Source: Desulfosarcina widdelii
Lineage (GTDB): Bacteria; Desulfobacterota; Desulfobacteria; Desulfobacterales; Desulfosarcinaceae
Assembly (NCBI RefSeq): GCF_009688965.1
Contig: NZ_AP021875.1
Span: 4,526,001 to 4,590,000 of the forward strand
Direction of reading: 5' to 3'
Length of the DNA: 64,000 nt
The notes under the pieces were generated by a model, which had not been told where the DNA came from, searched no databases, and saw only the letters and a list, made by a program, of their open reading frames with translations. Of this stretch, positions 27,350 through 36,282 are shown piece by piece. Positions within the stretch are counted from its first letter, which is position 1, and every line of letters starts with the position of its first letter. The position numbers and the translations under genes are program-made.

Positions 27350-29437
27350 TCAGTTGGGCGTCGCTACGCTGGGAAAGGCGTTCAAATCGGTATGGGGCAG
27401 GAAACAGGCCGAGGTGAATTCGTCCATGTACCGCGGGTTGCTGGAAAAGTCCACATAGGTCATGGTGTTGCAGATTTCCCGAGCTTCCTGGCGATATTGG
27501 CCGGACAGCAGCGCCATGTAAGCCCCGGCGATGGAGCTGTTGCCCATATAGTTGAATTTGGCGCGATCAATGTCGGGCAGCAGCCCAATGGCCACGGCAC
27601 GCTCGATGTTGAGATACTGGCCGAATCCGCCGGTAATGATGATGCGGTCCACCATGGAAAAATTCATGCCCGCTTCTCCCAGCAGTGTGGTGAAGCCGGC
27701 ATAGACGGCTCCCTTGCTGTAGATCAGATTTTTCAAATCCGATGCGGTAAAAACGATATCTTCCTCCATGGGCGTCTCGTCGGCAAAGGCCAGGACATAG
27801 GCCGGCTCGTCTCCCTGTTGGCGAACGCGGCGTTTGCCCGCCATGTCGACAAACCGGCCGCTACGATCGACGATACCGGTTCGCATCAGTTCGGCAATCA
27901 GGTCGATCATCCCCGATCCACAGATTCCCCGGGCGGGGGCGTCTCCCACTGTGGATAAGGTGGGTTCCAATGAATGCGGATCAATGGTGATTTTTTCGAT
28001 GGCGCCTTCCTCGGCCCGCATTCCCCAGCGGATTCCGCCGCCTTCGAACGCCGGGCCGGCGCTGCAGGCCGCGGTCATCATCCACTCCCTGTTTCCTATA
28101 ACGATTTCGCCGTTGGTGCCGATGTCGATGAACAGGGTGGTCAGGTCCTCGCGATGAAATCCGGTATACAATACCCCGGATACGATGTCGCCCCCCACAT
28201 AACTGGCCGGACCGGGCATGATGAATACGGCGCCCATGGGGTTGGCCTTCAGGCCGATTTCCCCGGCCTTGAGGATGGGAAACTCCGAGACCGTGGGAAT
28301 GTAAGGGTCCCTTCGGATATAGCGCGGTTCGATCTGCAGCAGCAGGTGGGCCATGGTGGTGTTGCCTGAAACGACGACGTTGCGGACAGCATCCGCCTTG
28401 GCGCCGGCACTGTCCAGGGCTTCGCCGATGAGGCTGTTGATGGTGGCCAGGGCCATGCGGCTGAGCTTTTTGACGCCGTTTTTTTCGGCGCAGACGATAC
28501 GGTTGATGACATCGTCACCGCAGTCTGCCTGACGGTTGTGGCCGGCGGTGGCAGCCAGCACCCTGCCGTCGGTCATGTCCACCAGATACACCACGATGGT
28601 GGTGGTGCCGATGTCGATGGCCAGCCCCAAGGATGGCTGGGCGCCGTTTCCGGGGCGAACTTCCAGGATTTCGTTGGCGCATTTGCGGCGGATTACCGAT
28701 GCGGTGATATTCCAGTTGTCCTGGCGCACGGCCTCGGCCAGTTGGCGCATCACCTTGATGCCCACATTCATGCGGTTGACGTCACAACCTTCTTTCTTCA
28801 AGCCCCGATTGAGCCGGTCCAGGTCGCTCACCGAATCCTCCAGGGTCGGCGGTGCCAGGGTCAACGGGACCTGTTTGAGCATTGGATCGATTTCCGTTAC
28901 CATGCCGCTGAGCTGTTCGGTGACCGCCTGTCCCATGCCGGCAATTTTCAATTTCTTCTGAAGCGCCTCTTCGGGGATTTGCACGGAGACATCGCCGGTG
29001 ATGCGGCTCTGGCAGGCCAGGACGTAGCCCTTTTTCTTTTCCGCGTCAGTCAGCAGCGGCGTGGGCGGACTTTCCACCGCTCCGGAGGCGACAACCAATT
29101 TGCATTTCCCGCAGGAGCCCTTGCCGTTGCAGGAAGCATTGACGTGGACATCGGCGGCTTGGGCCGCTTCCAGCAGGGTGCTGCCCGCAGGTACGGAAAC
29201 GGTCTGGCCGTCAGGCTGAAAGGTGACGGTGCAGTCAGCAGCAGCGGTCGCCGCATTTTTATCTTCGGCGTCCCAGTTTTCTTTTCGTTTGCTCATGAAC
29301 CAGATGGGACAGGCGGAGCGGTGCTTACAATAGATTTTCGGGTCTTTGCATTCCAGGCACTCCTCACACAGATAGGTTTGATGCTTCATGCAAAGATACG
29401 GGGTCTCCCGGTCCGGATGGTTGACACATTTTCCCAT
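27350..29437 (-). CDS. ASKHA/2Fe-2S protein, corrinoid-activator (RACE) type
   Basis: A 695-residue protein. Residues 1-46 are Cys/His-rich (CVNHPDRETPYLCMKHQTYLC type, B-box-like zinc finger). Residues about 66-150 are a plant-type [2Fe-2S] ferredoxin (CNGKGSCGKC, then LACQS). A linker leads to an ASKHA ATPase fold (about 267-690: LAIDIGTTTIVVYLVD, VVSGNTTMAHLLL, FIDIGTNGEIV, ITGGFGQYLNIE). Such proteins use ATP to reactivate the Co(I) state of corrinoid proteins, needed in methyl transfer of the Wood-Ljungdahl pathway. The zinc-finger head is an extra. No corrinoid protein gene lies nearby. Confidence 0.85.
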   Translation of the reverse strand: MGKCVNHPDRETPYLCMKHQTYLCEECLECKDPKIYCKHRSACPIWFMSKRKENWDAEDKNAATAAADCTVTFQPDGQTVSVPAGSTLLEAAQAADVHVNASCNGKGSCGKCKLVVASGAVESPPTPLLTDAEKKKGYVLACQSRITGDVSVQIPEEALQKKLKIAGMGQAVTEQLSGMVTEIDPMLKQVPLTLAPPTLEDSVSDLDRLNRGLKKEGCDVNRMNVGIKVMRQLAEAVRQDNWNITASVIRRKCANEILEVRPGNGAQPSLGLAIDIGTTTIVVYLVDMTDGRVLAATAGHNRQADCGDDVINRIVCAEKNGVKKLSRMALATINSLIGEALDSAGAKADAVRNVVVSGNTTMAHLLLQIEPRYIRRDPYIPTVSEFPILKAGEIGLKANPMGAVFIMPGPASYVGGDIVSGVLYTGFHREDLTTLFIDIGTNGEIVIGNREWMMTAACSAGPAFEGGGIRWGMRAEEGAIEKITIDPHSLEPTLSTVGDAPARGICGSGMIDLIAELMRTGIVDRSGRFVDMAGKRRVRQQGDEPAYVLAFADETPMEEDIVFTASDLKNLIYSKGAVYAGFTTLLGEAGMNFSMVDRIIITGGFGQYLNIERAVAIGLLPDIDRAKFNYMGNSSIAGAYMALLSGQYRQEAREICNTMTYVDFSSNPRYMDEFTSACFLPHTDLNAFPSVATPN

Positions 29438-29481
29438 GTCGGCTGTCTCCTAAAGGGGCTGAAGAAAAGATGGATTTTTGC

Positions 29482-29802
29482 TCAATCGATCAATTGTTTC
29501 AGTGCGTTGCCAAGTGTATCGCTCGTCTGAAGTCCGATAAAGCGCGTGATCTCCCGACCCTCCTTGAAAAGAATGATGGTCGGAATACTTTGAATTCCCA
29601 GATGCAAGGCAATGTCTCTGTTCTCATCAATATTGATTTTACGAATGGCCGCTTTGCCGTGGTAGCTTTTCTTTAATGCATCGATGACCGGTTTTTGCGC
29701 GCGACACGGTCCGCACCAGGGTGCGTCGAAGTCCAACAGGGTGACGCCGTGCAAAATCGACCGTTCAAACGTTTTTTGATTGAGTTTTCGTGTGGCAACC
29801 AT
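29482..29802 (-). CDS. Thioredoxin-family protein
   Basis: A 106-residue thioredoxin fold with the active site PWCGPCRAQ near residue 30 and the cis-Pro block SIPTIILF. It should reduce protein disulfides in the cytoplasm. CAGGAGACAACG precedes the ATG. It lies 44 nt upstream of the corrinoid-activator-type gene on the same strand and is probably co-transcribed. Differs clearly from the thioredoxin at 52697. Confidence 0.88.
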   Translation of the reverse strand: MVATRKLNQKTFERSILHGVTLLDFDAPWCGPCRAQKPVIDALKKSYHGKAAIRKINIDENRDIALHLGIQSIPTIILFKEGREITRFIGLQTSDTLGNALKQLID

Positions 29803-29894
29803 CGTTGTCTCCTGGTTCCCTCGTCGAAATGGGGGCAGTAATACAGATCATTACCACCCCTTGGATCTTGGACCGTCCGACATGAATGCGGCGA

Positions 29895-30218
29895 TCAACC
29901 GCCAAAATTGCCGGCGCCCAGTCCTCGCATGGCCTCTTCCGTGCTCACGCGCAGCGTGGAAAGCGAGGCGTTAAACGCATCCCGTTCCGTCTGGATATCC
30001 TCGATGCAAGTCTCCGGCTTGCAATTCTGGCGGATTTGATCGATACGGTCGTCCATTTCCGCAATGAGCATGTGCAGGTCTTCGATATTGGCGCGCAGCT
30101 TGCTTTTTTCTCCGCCGGGGAGGCCTTCCATTTTACGGCTGATGTCGTAAACGATGGCCTTCCAGCCGGTGAGTTCCATCTCCATGGTCTTGCAGCAGTT
30201 GGTTGCATTCATAATCAT
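29895..30218 (-). CDS. Hypothetical coiled-coil protein with Cys residues
   Basis: A 107-residue helical protein with predicted coiled-coil character (KSKLRANIEDLHMLIAEMDD). Cysteines occur as NCCK near the start and NCKPETC in the middle. The start at 30218 follows GGAGGAGATCATC. No family recognised. It is on the minus strand between the transporter/USP gene and the thioredoxin, so it may be part of that operon. Confidence 0.6.
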   Translation of the reverse strand: MIMNATNCCKTMEMELTGWKAIVYDISRKMEGLPGGEKSKLRANIEDLHMLIAEMDDRIDQIRQNCKPETCIEDIQTERDAFNASLSTLRVSTEEAMRGLGAGNFGG

Positions 30219-30345
30219 GATGATCTCCTCCTTGCTTGATGGTTGCTGGTGCCGAGCCTTGAGAACCCTTTGATTCTCAGTGAATAGACTATCAATTTTT
30301 ATGCCATCTGCCGTTTTGAAATCGAACACCGGCAGCGCTGCGAAA

Positions 30346-31977
30346 TTATCCGGCTTGGCTGACCGCGCCCTTGCGATGGTCGCCCTTGCTTTTCCCCGAA
30401 TGGGTCTCGAAAGCCGTTTCGGCCGGCAGGCGCACCACCATCACCGGTACACGGCTCGTCCGGATCACATCGCTGGCCGTGCTGCCGATGATACGCTCTT
30501 CCATCTTTCCGTGACCGTGAGTGCCCATGACAATCAGATCGAAATTGCCTTCCCGGGCCGTCGAAACGATCTGACGGACCGGATCGCCGACTTTGACCAG
30601 CACATTGCTTTCGTTCAACGGGCAGTGCGGGATTTCCTTGATAACGTTGCGGGACGTCTCCCTGATTCGTCGATGAATGGCTTCTTTGGCCTTTTGGATG
30701 CCGGTGGTATGAAATTCCTTCCAGACCTTTTTGTCCATGTGTTCGGCCAGGTCGACGCCGGCTTCCAGGGACAGCGCGTCCAAAACATCCGGTATCACGT
30801 GAAGCACCGTAACCCTGGCACCGAAACCGTTACCCATGCTGCATGCGTAGCGTACGGCATGGCGGGCCGTGTCGGACAGATCGGTCGCATAGAGAATGTT
30901 GCGAATGGGTGGAACCATGCTTTCTCCGATGGGTGCCAGTGGCTTCGGCAGCGGCGTTACCGTTGCGACGGTTTCGGGAACCTTTTGCAGTTTCGGTTCT
31001 TTGGCCTTCTCGCCGAAAATCTTGCCGACGAAGCGAACATACCAGGCAGCCGATTGGATCTGAACGACATAGGCCAGGGCGATCAGCAGGGCGATGGTAA
31101 GGCCCTGTTTCCCGAACGCCGTCATGGCAATGGCCAGCGCGATGGACAGATCGCGCATGACCACACCGAAAACCATTGCGATGGCATCTTCTCTTTTCAG
31201 AAAAATTCGTCCGGCAATGGAGAGCAACCCGTAGGTGACGAGATAAAAGAGCGCCAGCGGAAGCAAGATGGTAAGGATGTCCTGTGGGTTGGCGATGATG
31301 TTTTTGGCTTTGAGCGACATGGCCAGAAAGGCGATTAAAATCACGCCGAGAGCGGAAAAAGGTGGAAACTTCGGCTTGATTCGATCATTCCAGGTCTGGC
31401 GGCCGACCTTTTTAATGAACAGCGTCTGGGTCAGCAGGCCGGCAATCAACGGCACGAAGACGAACAAAGCGATTTGTTTGAACATGTGCAGCATGTCCAC
31501 ATCGATGGTGGCTCCCATGAAGACCTTGGTATACACCGGTGCGGCCAACGCACCCAGTACCAGCCCAAAGACGACCATTTTGATGGCGGCTTCCTTGTTG
31601 CCCTTGGCGAATCCCGTCCAGGAAATTGTCATGCCCGACGTGGGCAGCACCCCGATGAGAAACAGGCCCACGGCCCAAAGCCCGTATTTTTCAGGTCCGC
31701 CGGAAAAAAACAGCTTGCCGGTATAAAAGGCCAGCAGCGGGATGAGAACGAAGTTAACCAGCTGGGTAAGCAGCTGCAGTTTATAGTCCTGGCCTTTGAA
31801 TATGGTTTTCACGTTCAAGGTCACCATCATGGGGTAGACCATGACGAAGGTAACCGGAATGATGAATTGCTTGAGCGGGCCGGCATCGAAAAGGTAGCCG
31901 TAGAGCAGCCCGACGGACATGGAGATCGGGATCGACCAGACCAGATTTTTTTGTAAGAATGAAAGCACACGCAACAT
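30346..31977 (-). CDS. ACR3/BASS-type transporter fused to a universal stress domain
   Basis: A 543-residue fusion. Residues 1-330 have about ten membrane segments of the bile-acid/arsenite (BASS, ACR3-like) transporter superfamily (GVLPTSGMTISWTGFAKGN). Residues about 365-520 are a UspA domain with the ATP-binding pattern GTHGHGKMEERIIGST. A UspA tail on this transporter class could gate transport by nucleotide. The start at 31977 follows AAAGGAGACGAC. Upstream lie a sigma54-like promoter (32047-32062) and a 19-bp inverted repeat with four GTAACG units, shared with the regulator gene at 34640. Substrate unknown. Confidence 0.82.
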   Translation of the reverse strand: MLRVLSFLQKNLVWSIPISMSVGLLYGYLFDAGPLKQFIIPVTFVMVYPMMVTLNVKTIFKGQDYKLQLLTQLVNFVLIPLLAFYTGKLFFSGGPEKYGLWAVGLFLIGVLPTSGMTISWTGFAKGNKEAAIKMVVFGLVLGALAAPVYTKVFMGATIDVDMLHMFKQIALFVFVPLIAGLLTQTLFIKKVGRQTWNDRIKPKFPPFSALGVILIAFLAMSLKAKNIIANPQDILTILLPLALFYLVTYGLLSIAGRIFLKREDAIAMVFGVVMRDLSIALAIAMTAFGKQGLTIALLIALAYVVQIQSAAWYVRFVGKIFGEKAKEPKLQKVPETVATVTPLPKPLAPIGESMVPPIRNILYATDLSDTARHAVRYACSMGNGFGARVTVLHVIPDVLDALSLEAGVDLAEHMDKKVWKEFHTTGIQKAKEAIHRRIRETSRNVIKEIPHCPLNESNVLVKVGDPVRQIVSTAREGNFDLIVMGTHGHGKMEERIIGSTASDVIRTSRVPVMVVRLPAETAFETHSGKSKGDHRKGAVSQAG

Positions 31978-32046
31978 GTCGTCTCCTTTTTTGAACCGGT
32001 TAATCATAATACCGTTGCCGTTTGGTACGGCATTGAAGAAGGTAAT

Positions 32047-32062
32047 ACCAACATTCGTGCCA
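32047..32062 (-). promoter_or_regulatory. Sigma54-like promoter of the transporter-USP gene
   Basis: On the minus strand TGGCACGAATGTTGGT matches TGGCAC-N5-TTGCW except G for C in the -12 pair. Transcription would start near 32036, 60 nt before the ATG at 31977. Confidence 0.5.
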
Positions 32063-32158
32063 TCTGGTTTTTTTGGTACTAATTTCTAAAAATTACCTTT
32101 TAATACAATAGGTTTGGTGAAACGCGAAAAAATCGGAGGCTAAAAAATGAGGAGGCAC

Positions 32159-32217
32159 GACCGTTACCAATCGTTACTTTTCGGGCGTCAGTCTTAAGGT
32201 AACGATTGGTAACGGTC
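32159..32217. repeat. 19-bp inverted repeat with four GTAACG units
   Basis: Positions 32159-32177 are the exact reverse complement of 32199-32217. Each arm holds two GTAACG/CGTTAC hexamers 10 bp apart (32162, 32172; 32199, 32209). It is 120-180 bp upstream of the predicted start of the transporter-USP gene: a sigma54 enhancer by position. The same hexamer recurs at 34589-34615 and 52513-52529. Confidence 0.65.
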
Positions 32218-32245
32218 TTCGATAGGAAATCGCGGCGGCGGCGAT

Positions 32246-33589
32246 TCAGACTTTTTTTAACAGTTGGTTGGCGGCGGTAAGCAGCGGGTCCCAAACCGGA
32301 CTGAAGGGCGGGGCATAGGCCAGATCGGTCTGGGAAAAGCCTGCAGCGGTCATGCGGTTGTGAAGGGCCACGGCTACGGCATTGATCCGATGGGCCACGC
32401 CTTCAGGCCCAACCATTTGAGCGCCCAGAAGCCGTCCGCTCCTGGTGTCGCCCACCAGATTCACCCGGATGGTTTGGGCGCCGGGGTGGGCGTGGGCGCG
32501 GGAGCGGCTTTTAATGACGACCTCCACCGGTTCGAAATCCGCACGGCGCGCTTCCGCCAACGATAGCCCCGTACGGGCGACCTCCAAGTTGAAAACCTTG
32601 AAAACGGAGGTGCCGGCAACACCTTCGAGGGCCGTCGGCCGACCGCAAACATTGTCCGCGACGGCCCAACCGGCGCGGTTGGCGCGTAATGCCAGGGGAA
32701 TCCATGTTTTTTCGCCGGTGACGACATGAACGGCGTCGGCGCAGTCTCCGGCCGCGTAAATGGCCTCATCGGAGGTCTGGAGGTGACGGTTGACGCTGAT
32801 GGCATCGTTGATTCCGGTTTCTATGCCGGCATCGGCAGCCAGTTCGCTGTTGGGTCGAATGCCGATGGCCGCCAGCACCATGTCCGCCGAAAGGGACCGG
32901 TCCTCGCAGACCACATTCAGACCGTCGGCATTTTTTTCGATGCCCGTGATCGTGCATCCCGCATGCAGGCCGACCTGGTTGTCGATCAACTCTTTTTCGA
33001 CAATGGCGGCCAGATCGCGGTGCATCCAGGGCAGCAGGTCCGGTCGGGGTTTGACCATGTCGACGGCGATATTTCGCTCCCGGAGCGCTTCCGCCATTTC
33101 CAGGCCGATGTACCCCATGCCGGCAATCACCGCTTTTTTAACGGACTGATTCCGAATAAACGACTTGATCCTGCGCCCGTCTTCAAGGCTTTTCAAGGCC
33201 AGCACACCGGGCAGGTCGAAACCGGGCAGGTCGGGTATGATCGGGCGTCCTCCGGTGGCGATCAGCAGCCGGTCGTAAACGAAGCGGAAGGGTTCGCCGT
33301 TGTCCACAATGGTTCCCGTCACGGTCCGGTTGACCGGATCGATGGCTTCCGCCCGGTAGCCGGTAAACAGGTCGATGCCCTGCTTCTGACGGAAGACCTC
33401 GGCCTTCCTCACCACCAGGTCCTCCACCTCCCGGTCGGCATCGGCGATATTGTACGGCATGCCGCAGGCGCTGTAGGAAACGTCTTCGGTTTTTTCCAGA
33501 ACGATCACTTCCGTATCGGGCTGCATCCGTTTGGCCCGGCTGGCCGCGCTCATGCCGGCGGCATCGCCTCCAATGATCACGAATCTCAT
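32246..33589 (-). CDS. CoA-disulfide-reductase/NADH-oxidase-like flavoprotein
   Basis: A 447-residue FAD- and NAD(P)-binding enzyme of the single-Cys pyridine nucleotide-disulfide family. FAD fold IIGGDAAGMSAASRA (4-18), redox Cys in SYSACGMPYNI (about 42), NAD fold IAGMGYIGLEMAE (about 154), and C-terminal dimerisation domain. No C-terminal rhodanese domain. It could reduce CoA or other persulfides/disulfides, polysulfide or O2. It begins 4 nt after the OsmC gene ends, so the two are one operon. Confidence 0.85.
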   Translation of the reverse strand: MRFVIIGGDAAGMSAASRAKRMQPDTEVIVLEKTEDVSYSACGMPYNIADADREVEDLVVRKAEVFRQKQGIDLFTGYRAEAIDPVNRTVTGTIVDNGEPFRFVYDRLLIATGGRPIIPDLPGFDLPGVLALKSLEDGRRIKSFIRNQSVKKAVIAGMGYIGLEMAEALRERNIAVDMVKPRPDLLPWMHRDLAAIVEKELIDNQVGLHAGCTITGIEKNADGLNVVCEDRSLSADMVLAAIGIRPNSELAADAGIETGINDAISVNRHLQTSDEAIYAAGDCADAVHVVTGEKTWIPLALRANRAGWAVADNVCGRPTALEGVAGTSVFKVFNLEVARTGLSLAEARRADFEPVEVVIKSRSRAHAHPGAQTIRVNLVGDTRSGRLLGAQMVGPEGVAHRINAVAVALHNRMTAAGFSQTDLAYAPPFSPVWDPLLTAANQLLKKV

Positions 33590-33592
33590 AGT

Positions 33593-33994
33593 TTACTCCG
33601 AGGGTTCGGTCGTGCTGACAATGATTTCAGGCGGGTGCTGCAAAGAGCGTTTCACCGTGCACATCTGGGCTGCTCGAACTACCGCTTTGCGATATTTTTC
33701 GGGGAACCCGGGCGGTAGATGAATTTGAATGGCGATGGTTTCCACCAGATGGGATTCTTCGTTACGCTCAAACTGGAGGGTCATCGACAAGCCGTCCATG
33801 GGGATGTTGCGGCTTTCGCAAAAATAGACGATGTAGACGCCTGCACAGGTTCCCATGGAGGATAGGAACAGATCGTAGGGCTCCGGGGCCGATCCCTCTC
33901 CTCCGTCGCTGGTCGGCTGATCCGTTTCTACGGTAAAGCCCTTATAGGTTGATATGACGCGCTTTCCACCGGGAAAAAGAACTTTCATTTCCAT
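33593..33994 (-). CDS. OsmC/YhfA-family protein
   Basis: A 133-residue OsmC-like protein. Two conserved cysteines appear: in SSMGTCAGVYIVYFCESR and in AAQMCTVKRSL. OsmC-family proteins reduce organic peroxides or act on thiol adducts. First gene of a two-gene minus-strand operon with the CoA-disulfide-reductase-like enzyme, a pairing that fits thiol or persulfide handling. Confidence 0.85.
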   Translation of the reverse strand: MEMKVLFPGGKRVISTYKGFTVETDQPTSDGGEGSAPEPYDLFLSSMGTCAGVYIVYFCESRNIPMDGLSMTLQFERNEESHLVETIAIQIHLPPGFPEKYRKAVVRAAQMCTVKRSLQHPPEIIVSTTEPSE

Positions 33995-34168
33995 CGTTTT
34001 CGCTCCACGTTCAATGGGGTGTCAGGGATATGGAGATATCATCAGCAACGTCCGTTGTCGTCCGCTGGCATTTGTGAGAAGGAAACTACCGAACAATACA
34101 AATATACTGCACCGTCTCGTTTCGGGTCAAGGAGACAGTAAGGTGGAAGCTGCAGAAGTTAACGACTT

Positions 34169-34432
34169 TCAGTCGCTGTCCGGATGAAGTTCTCCGTAAG
34201 GTACCGTTTCTCCGGGCTGCCAGGTTGAAAAAGCGTTCTCGGTAACGTCCTCTCCCGGCCGAGCCGGTTCCTTGAGCCAAACGATGCGCGTGTCGCAGTC
34301 CCATACGCGTTTGCCAAGCTTGCTCATGCGCTTTTCCAGGGCCCGTTCCGCCGTTTTTCTGCTTTTGTGGACGGAGAGTACGCGTTTAAAGGGTTTGCTG
34401 AGTTCATGGGTATCATAGATCAGTGCAAACAT
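34169..34432 (-). CDS. Hypothetical protein (87 aa), sigma54-controlled
   Basis: An 87-residue basic protein (MFALIYDTHELSKPFKRVLS start) with an N-terminal strand pattern and a Lys/Arg-rich helix. No family recognised. The start at 34432 follows CCAAGGAGGTTCGCC. Its promoter matches sigma54 (34477-34492) and GTAACG repeats lie about 120 bp upstream, so it appears to be a target of the divergent regulator at 34640. Confidence 0.65.
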   Translation of the reverse strand: MFALIYDTHELSKPFKRVLSVHKSRKTAERALEKRMSKLGKRVWDCDTRIVWLKEPARPGEDVTENAFSTWQPGETVPYGELHPDSD

Positions 34433-34476
34433 GGCGAACCTCCTTGGGTTAGATGGTACCAGATGTGATATAGCAA

Positions 34477-34492
34477 TGCACAATAAATGCCA
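34477..34492 (-). promoter_or_regulatory. Sigma54-like promoter of the 87-aa gene
   Basis: On the minus strand TGGCATTTATTGTGCA fits TGGCAC-N5-TTGCW with two mismatches (T for C at position 6, G for T at 12); both GG and GC pairs are intact and correctly spaced. Start of transcription near 34466. Confidence 0.55.
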
Positions 34493-34588
34493 TGCCTTCA
34501 GCGTGGAGATCCCTTGGCCGACAAGCAGCAATATTGAAAGGGCCTTTTTCCGGTTGACCTCGGGGGAGATACTGGTTTACTAATGGGG

Positions 34589-34615
34589 GTAACGGTGGGT
34601 AACGTTATCGTAACG
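34589..34615. repeat. Three phased GTAACG repeats before the regulator gene
   Basis: GTAACG occurs at 34589, 34599 and 34610, i.e. 10 and 11 bp apart, so all on one face of the helix. They lie 25-50 nt upstream of the regulator start and about 120-150 bp upstream of the divergent sigma54 promoter. Confidence 0.65.
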
Positions 34616-34639
34616 TAAAGAGGGTCTCAGGAGGCACCT

Positions 34640-36037
34640 GTGGGCGATAAAATTCATGAAATCTGGAATGTTCGCTTTGTGAACCGGATCATCGACTCCA
34701 TGGCGGACGGGGTCTTTACCATGGACGCCGAGGGACGGATCTCTTCCTGGAACCCATCCATGGAGCGGATCAGCGGGTACTCGGCCAAAGAGGCGCTTGG
34801 CAAAACCTGCCAGTTGATTCAATGCAGCCGCTGCTTCGGCAAGCAGTGTCCGGCCAGCATCGAAAAATGCCGGATTATCGAAAAAGGAAAGTCCGAAGCC
34901 AAAGAGTGCCAGTTGCGGCATAAAAACGGCCATGACGTGTCGGTGATCAAAAATGCCAGTGTCGTCAAGAATGACGAAAACGAGGTCATCGGCATCGTCG
35001 AGACGGTGACGGACATGACCGAGCTTCTCCGGGCCCGCCAGCAGGCCGAAGAAGCCGCCCTGCGGTTGGGAGAGGTTCACCGCATGGACAACATCATCGG
35101 CAAGAGTCGGGCCATGCAGCAGGTGTTCACGGCCATCCGTGCGGCGGCGGCCAGCGAAGCCACCGTTTTGATCCAGGGGGGGAGCGGTACCGGAAAGGAG
35201 TTGGTTGCCGGTGCCATTCACTACAACAGCGACCGTCGGGAGGGTCCCCTGGTTGCGGTCAACTGCAGCGCCTTGTCCGAAAACCTGCTGGAAAGCGAGT
35301 TGTTCGGGCACGTCAAAGGCTCTTTCACCGGGGCCAACCGGGATCGTATGGGGCGGTTCGAGGAAGCCTCCGGCGGAACGATTTTTTTAGACGAAATCGG
35401 CGAGTTAAGTCCCTATATTCAGGTCAAACTGCTGCGCGTGATTCAGGAAAGAGAGGTCGAGCGGGTCGGGGATTCGCGCAAACGCAAGATCGATATTCGC
35501 ATTATCACCGCAACCCACAAGGACCTGTACGCCCGGGTACGCGAGGGGCAGTTCAGGGAGGACCTTTACTACCGCTTGAAAGTTTTCCCCATCCAACTGC
35601 CACCGTTAAGCGCGCGGCGGGAGGACATTCCTATTCTGGCCGATCATTTTATCGAACGCATCCGCCATAAAACCGGCAAACGGGTCGTCGGCCTCACGCC
35701 GGCGGCCCTGCGTGTTTTCATGGATCACCAGTGGCCGGGAAACGTACGCGAGCTGGAAAATGCCATCGAACACGCTTTCGTTCTTTGCAACAGCGGCGAG
35801 ATCGATGTTTCCGATCTGCCCATCGAAATCCGCCAACCCGCCACCATCGGCGAAAGCGTGAAGGTGTCCTATCCGCAGCGGATTCGAAAAAAAATCACCC
35901 GGGACGAGCTGCTCGACCTTCTCGATGCGTGCGACTGGAACAAAGCCGAAGTGGGCCGACGGGTGGGCCTGAGCCGCACGGCCATTTGGAAATATATGAA
36001 AAAATGGGACATTCCTCTGAATAGAGCCAACGCCTGA
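34640..36037 (+). CDS. PAS-domain sigma54 activator, five-Cys PAS
   Basis: A 465-residue regulator starting with GTG after GGAGGCACCT. PAS domain (about 12-120) with Cys57, 62, 65, 77 and 90, the same C-x4-C-x2-C-x11-C-x12-C spacing as in the regulators at 16237 and 53285. The AAA+ domain has GGSGTGKE (first Glu of the usual GESGTGKE replaced by Gly) and GSFTGA. The C-terminal helix-turn-helix reads [25 protein letters not shown] repeats directly before the gene suggest autoregulation and control of the divergent 87-aa gene, the transporter-USP gene and possibly the flavoenzyme gene at 50293. Confidence 0.9.
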   Translation: MGDKIHEIWNVRFVNRIIDSMADGVFTMDAEGRISSWNPSMERISGYSAKEALGKTCQLIQCSRCFGKQCPASIEKCRIIEKGKSEAKECQLRHKNGHDVSVIKNASVVKNDENEVIGIVETVTDMTELLRARQQAEEAALRLGEVHRMDNIIGKSRAMQQVFTAIRAAAASEATVLIQGGSGTGKELVAGAIHYNSDRREGPLVAVNCSALSENLLESELFGHVKGSFTGANRDRMGRFEEASGGTIFLDEIGELSPYIQVKLLRVIQEREVERVGDSRKRKIDIRIITATHKDLYARVREGQFREDLYYRLKVFPIQLPPLSARREDIPILADHFIERIRHKTGKRVVGLTPAALRVFMDHQWPGNVRELENAIEHAFVLCNSGEIDVSDLPIEIRQPATIGESVKVSYPQRIRKKITRDELLDLLDACDWNKAEVGRRVGLSRTAIWKYMKKWDIPLNRANA

Positions 36038-36282
36038 ATAAAGTGACGATCCGTCGCATTGCCATTTTCGGAACGATCTCTGTCCGGAGCCTGCCGGCAT
36101 CCCGCGTCCAAGGACATGATTATTATCTTCGGGTTTTCCCGCCAATTTCTGCACGATTTGTGCATATACTAATAATACTTCCCGATACAAACGACCGCCC
36201 AACAAATGAAACGAGCCCAAACGATGGGTCGCTACGCTCTTTGTGGTGTTTTCCAGCAGAACCGGATTCGAAAACCGGTGGG

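Noticed and set aside
36150-36164. TGCACGATTTGTGCA inverted repeat as operator of the 36283 regulator
   Set aside because: A single 5-bp-arm dyad without a second copy or nearby promoter match is too weak.
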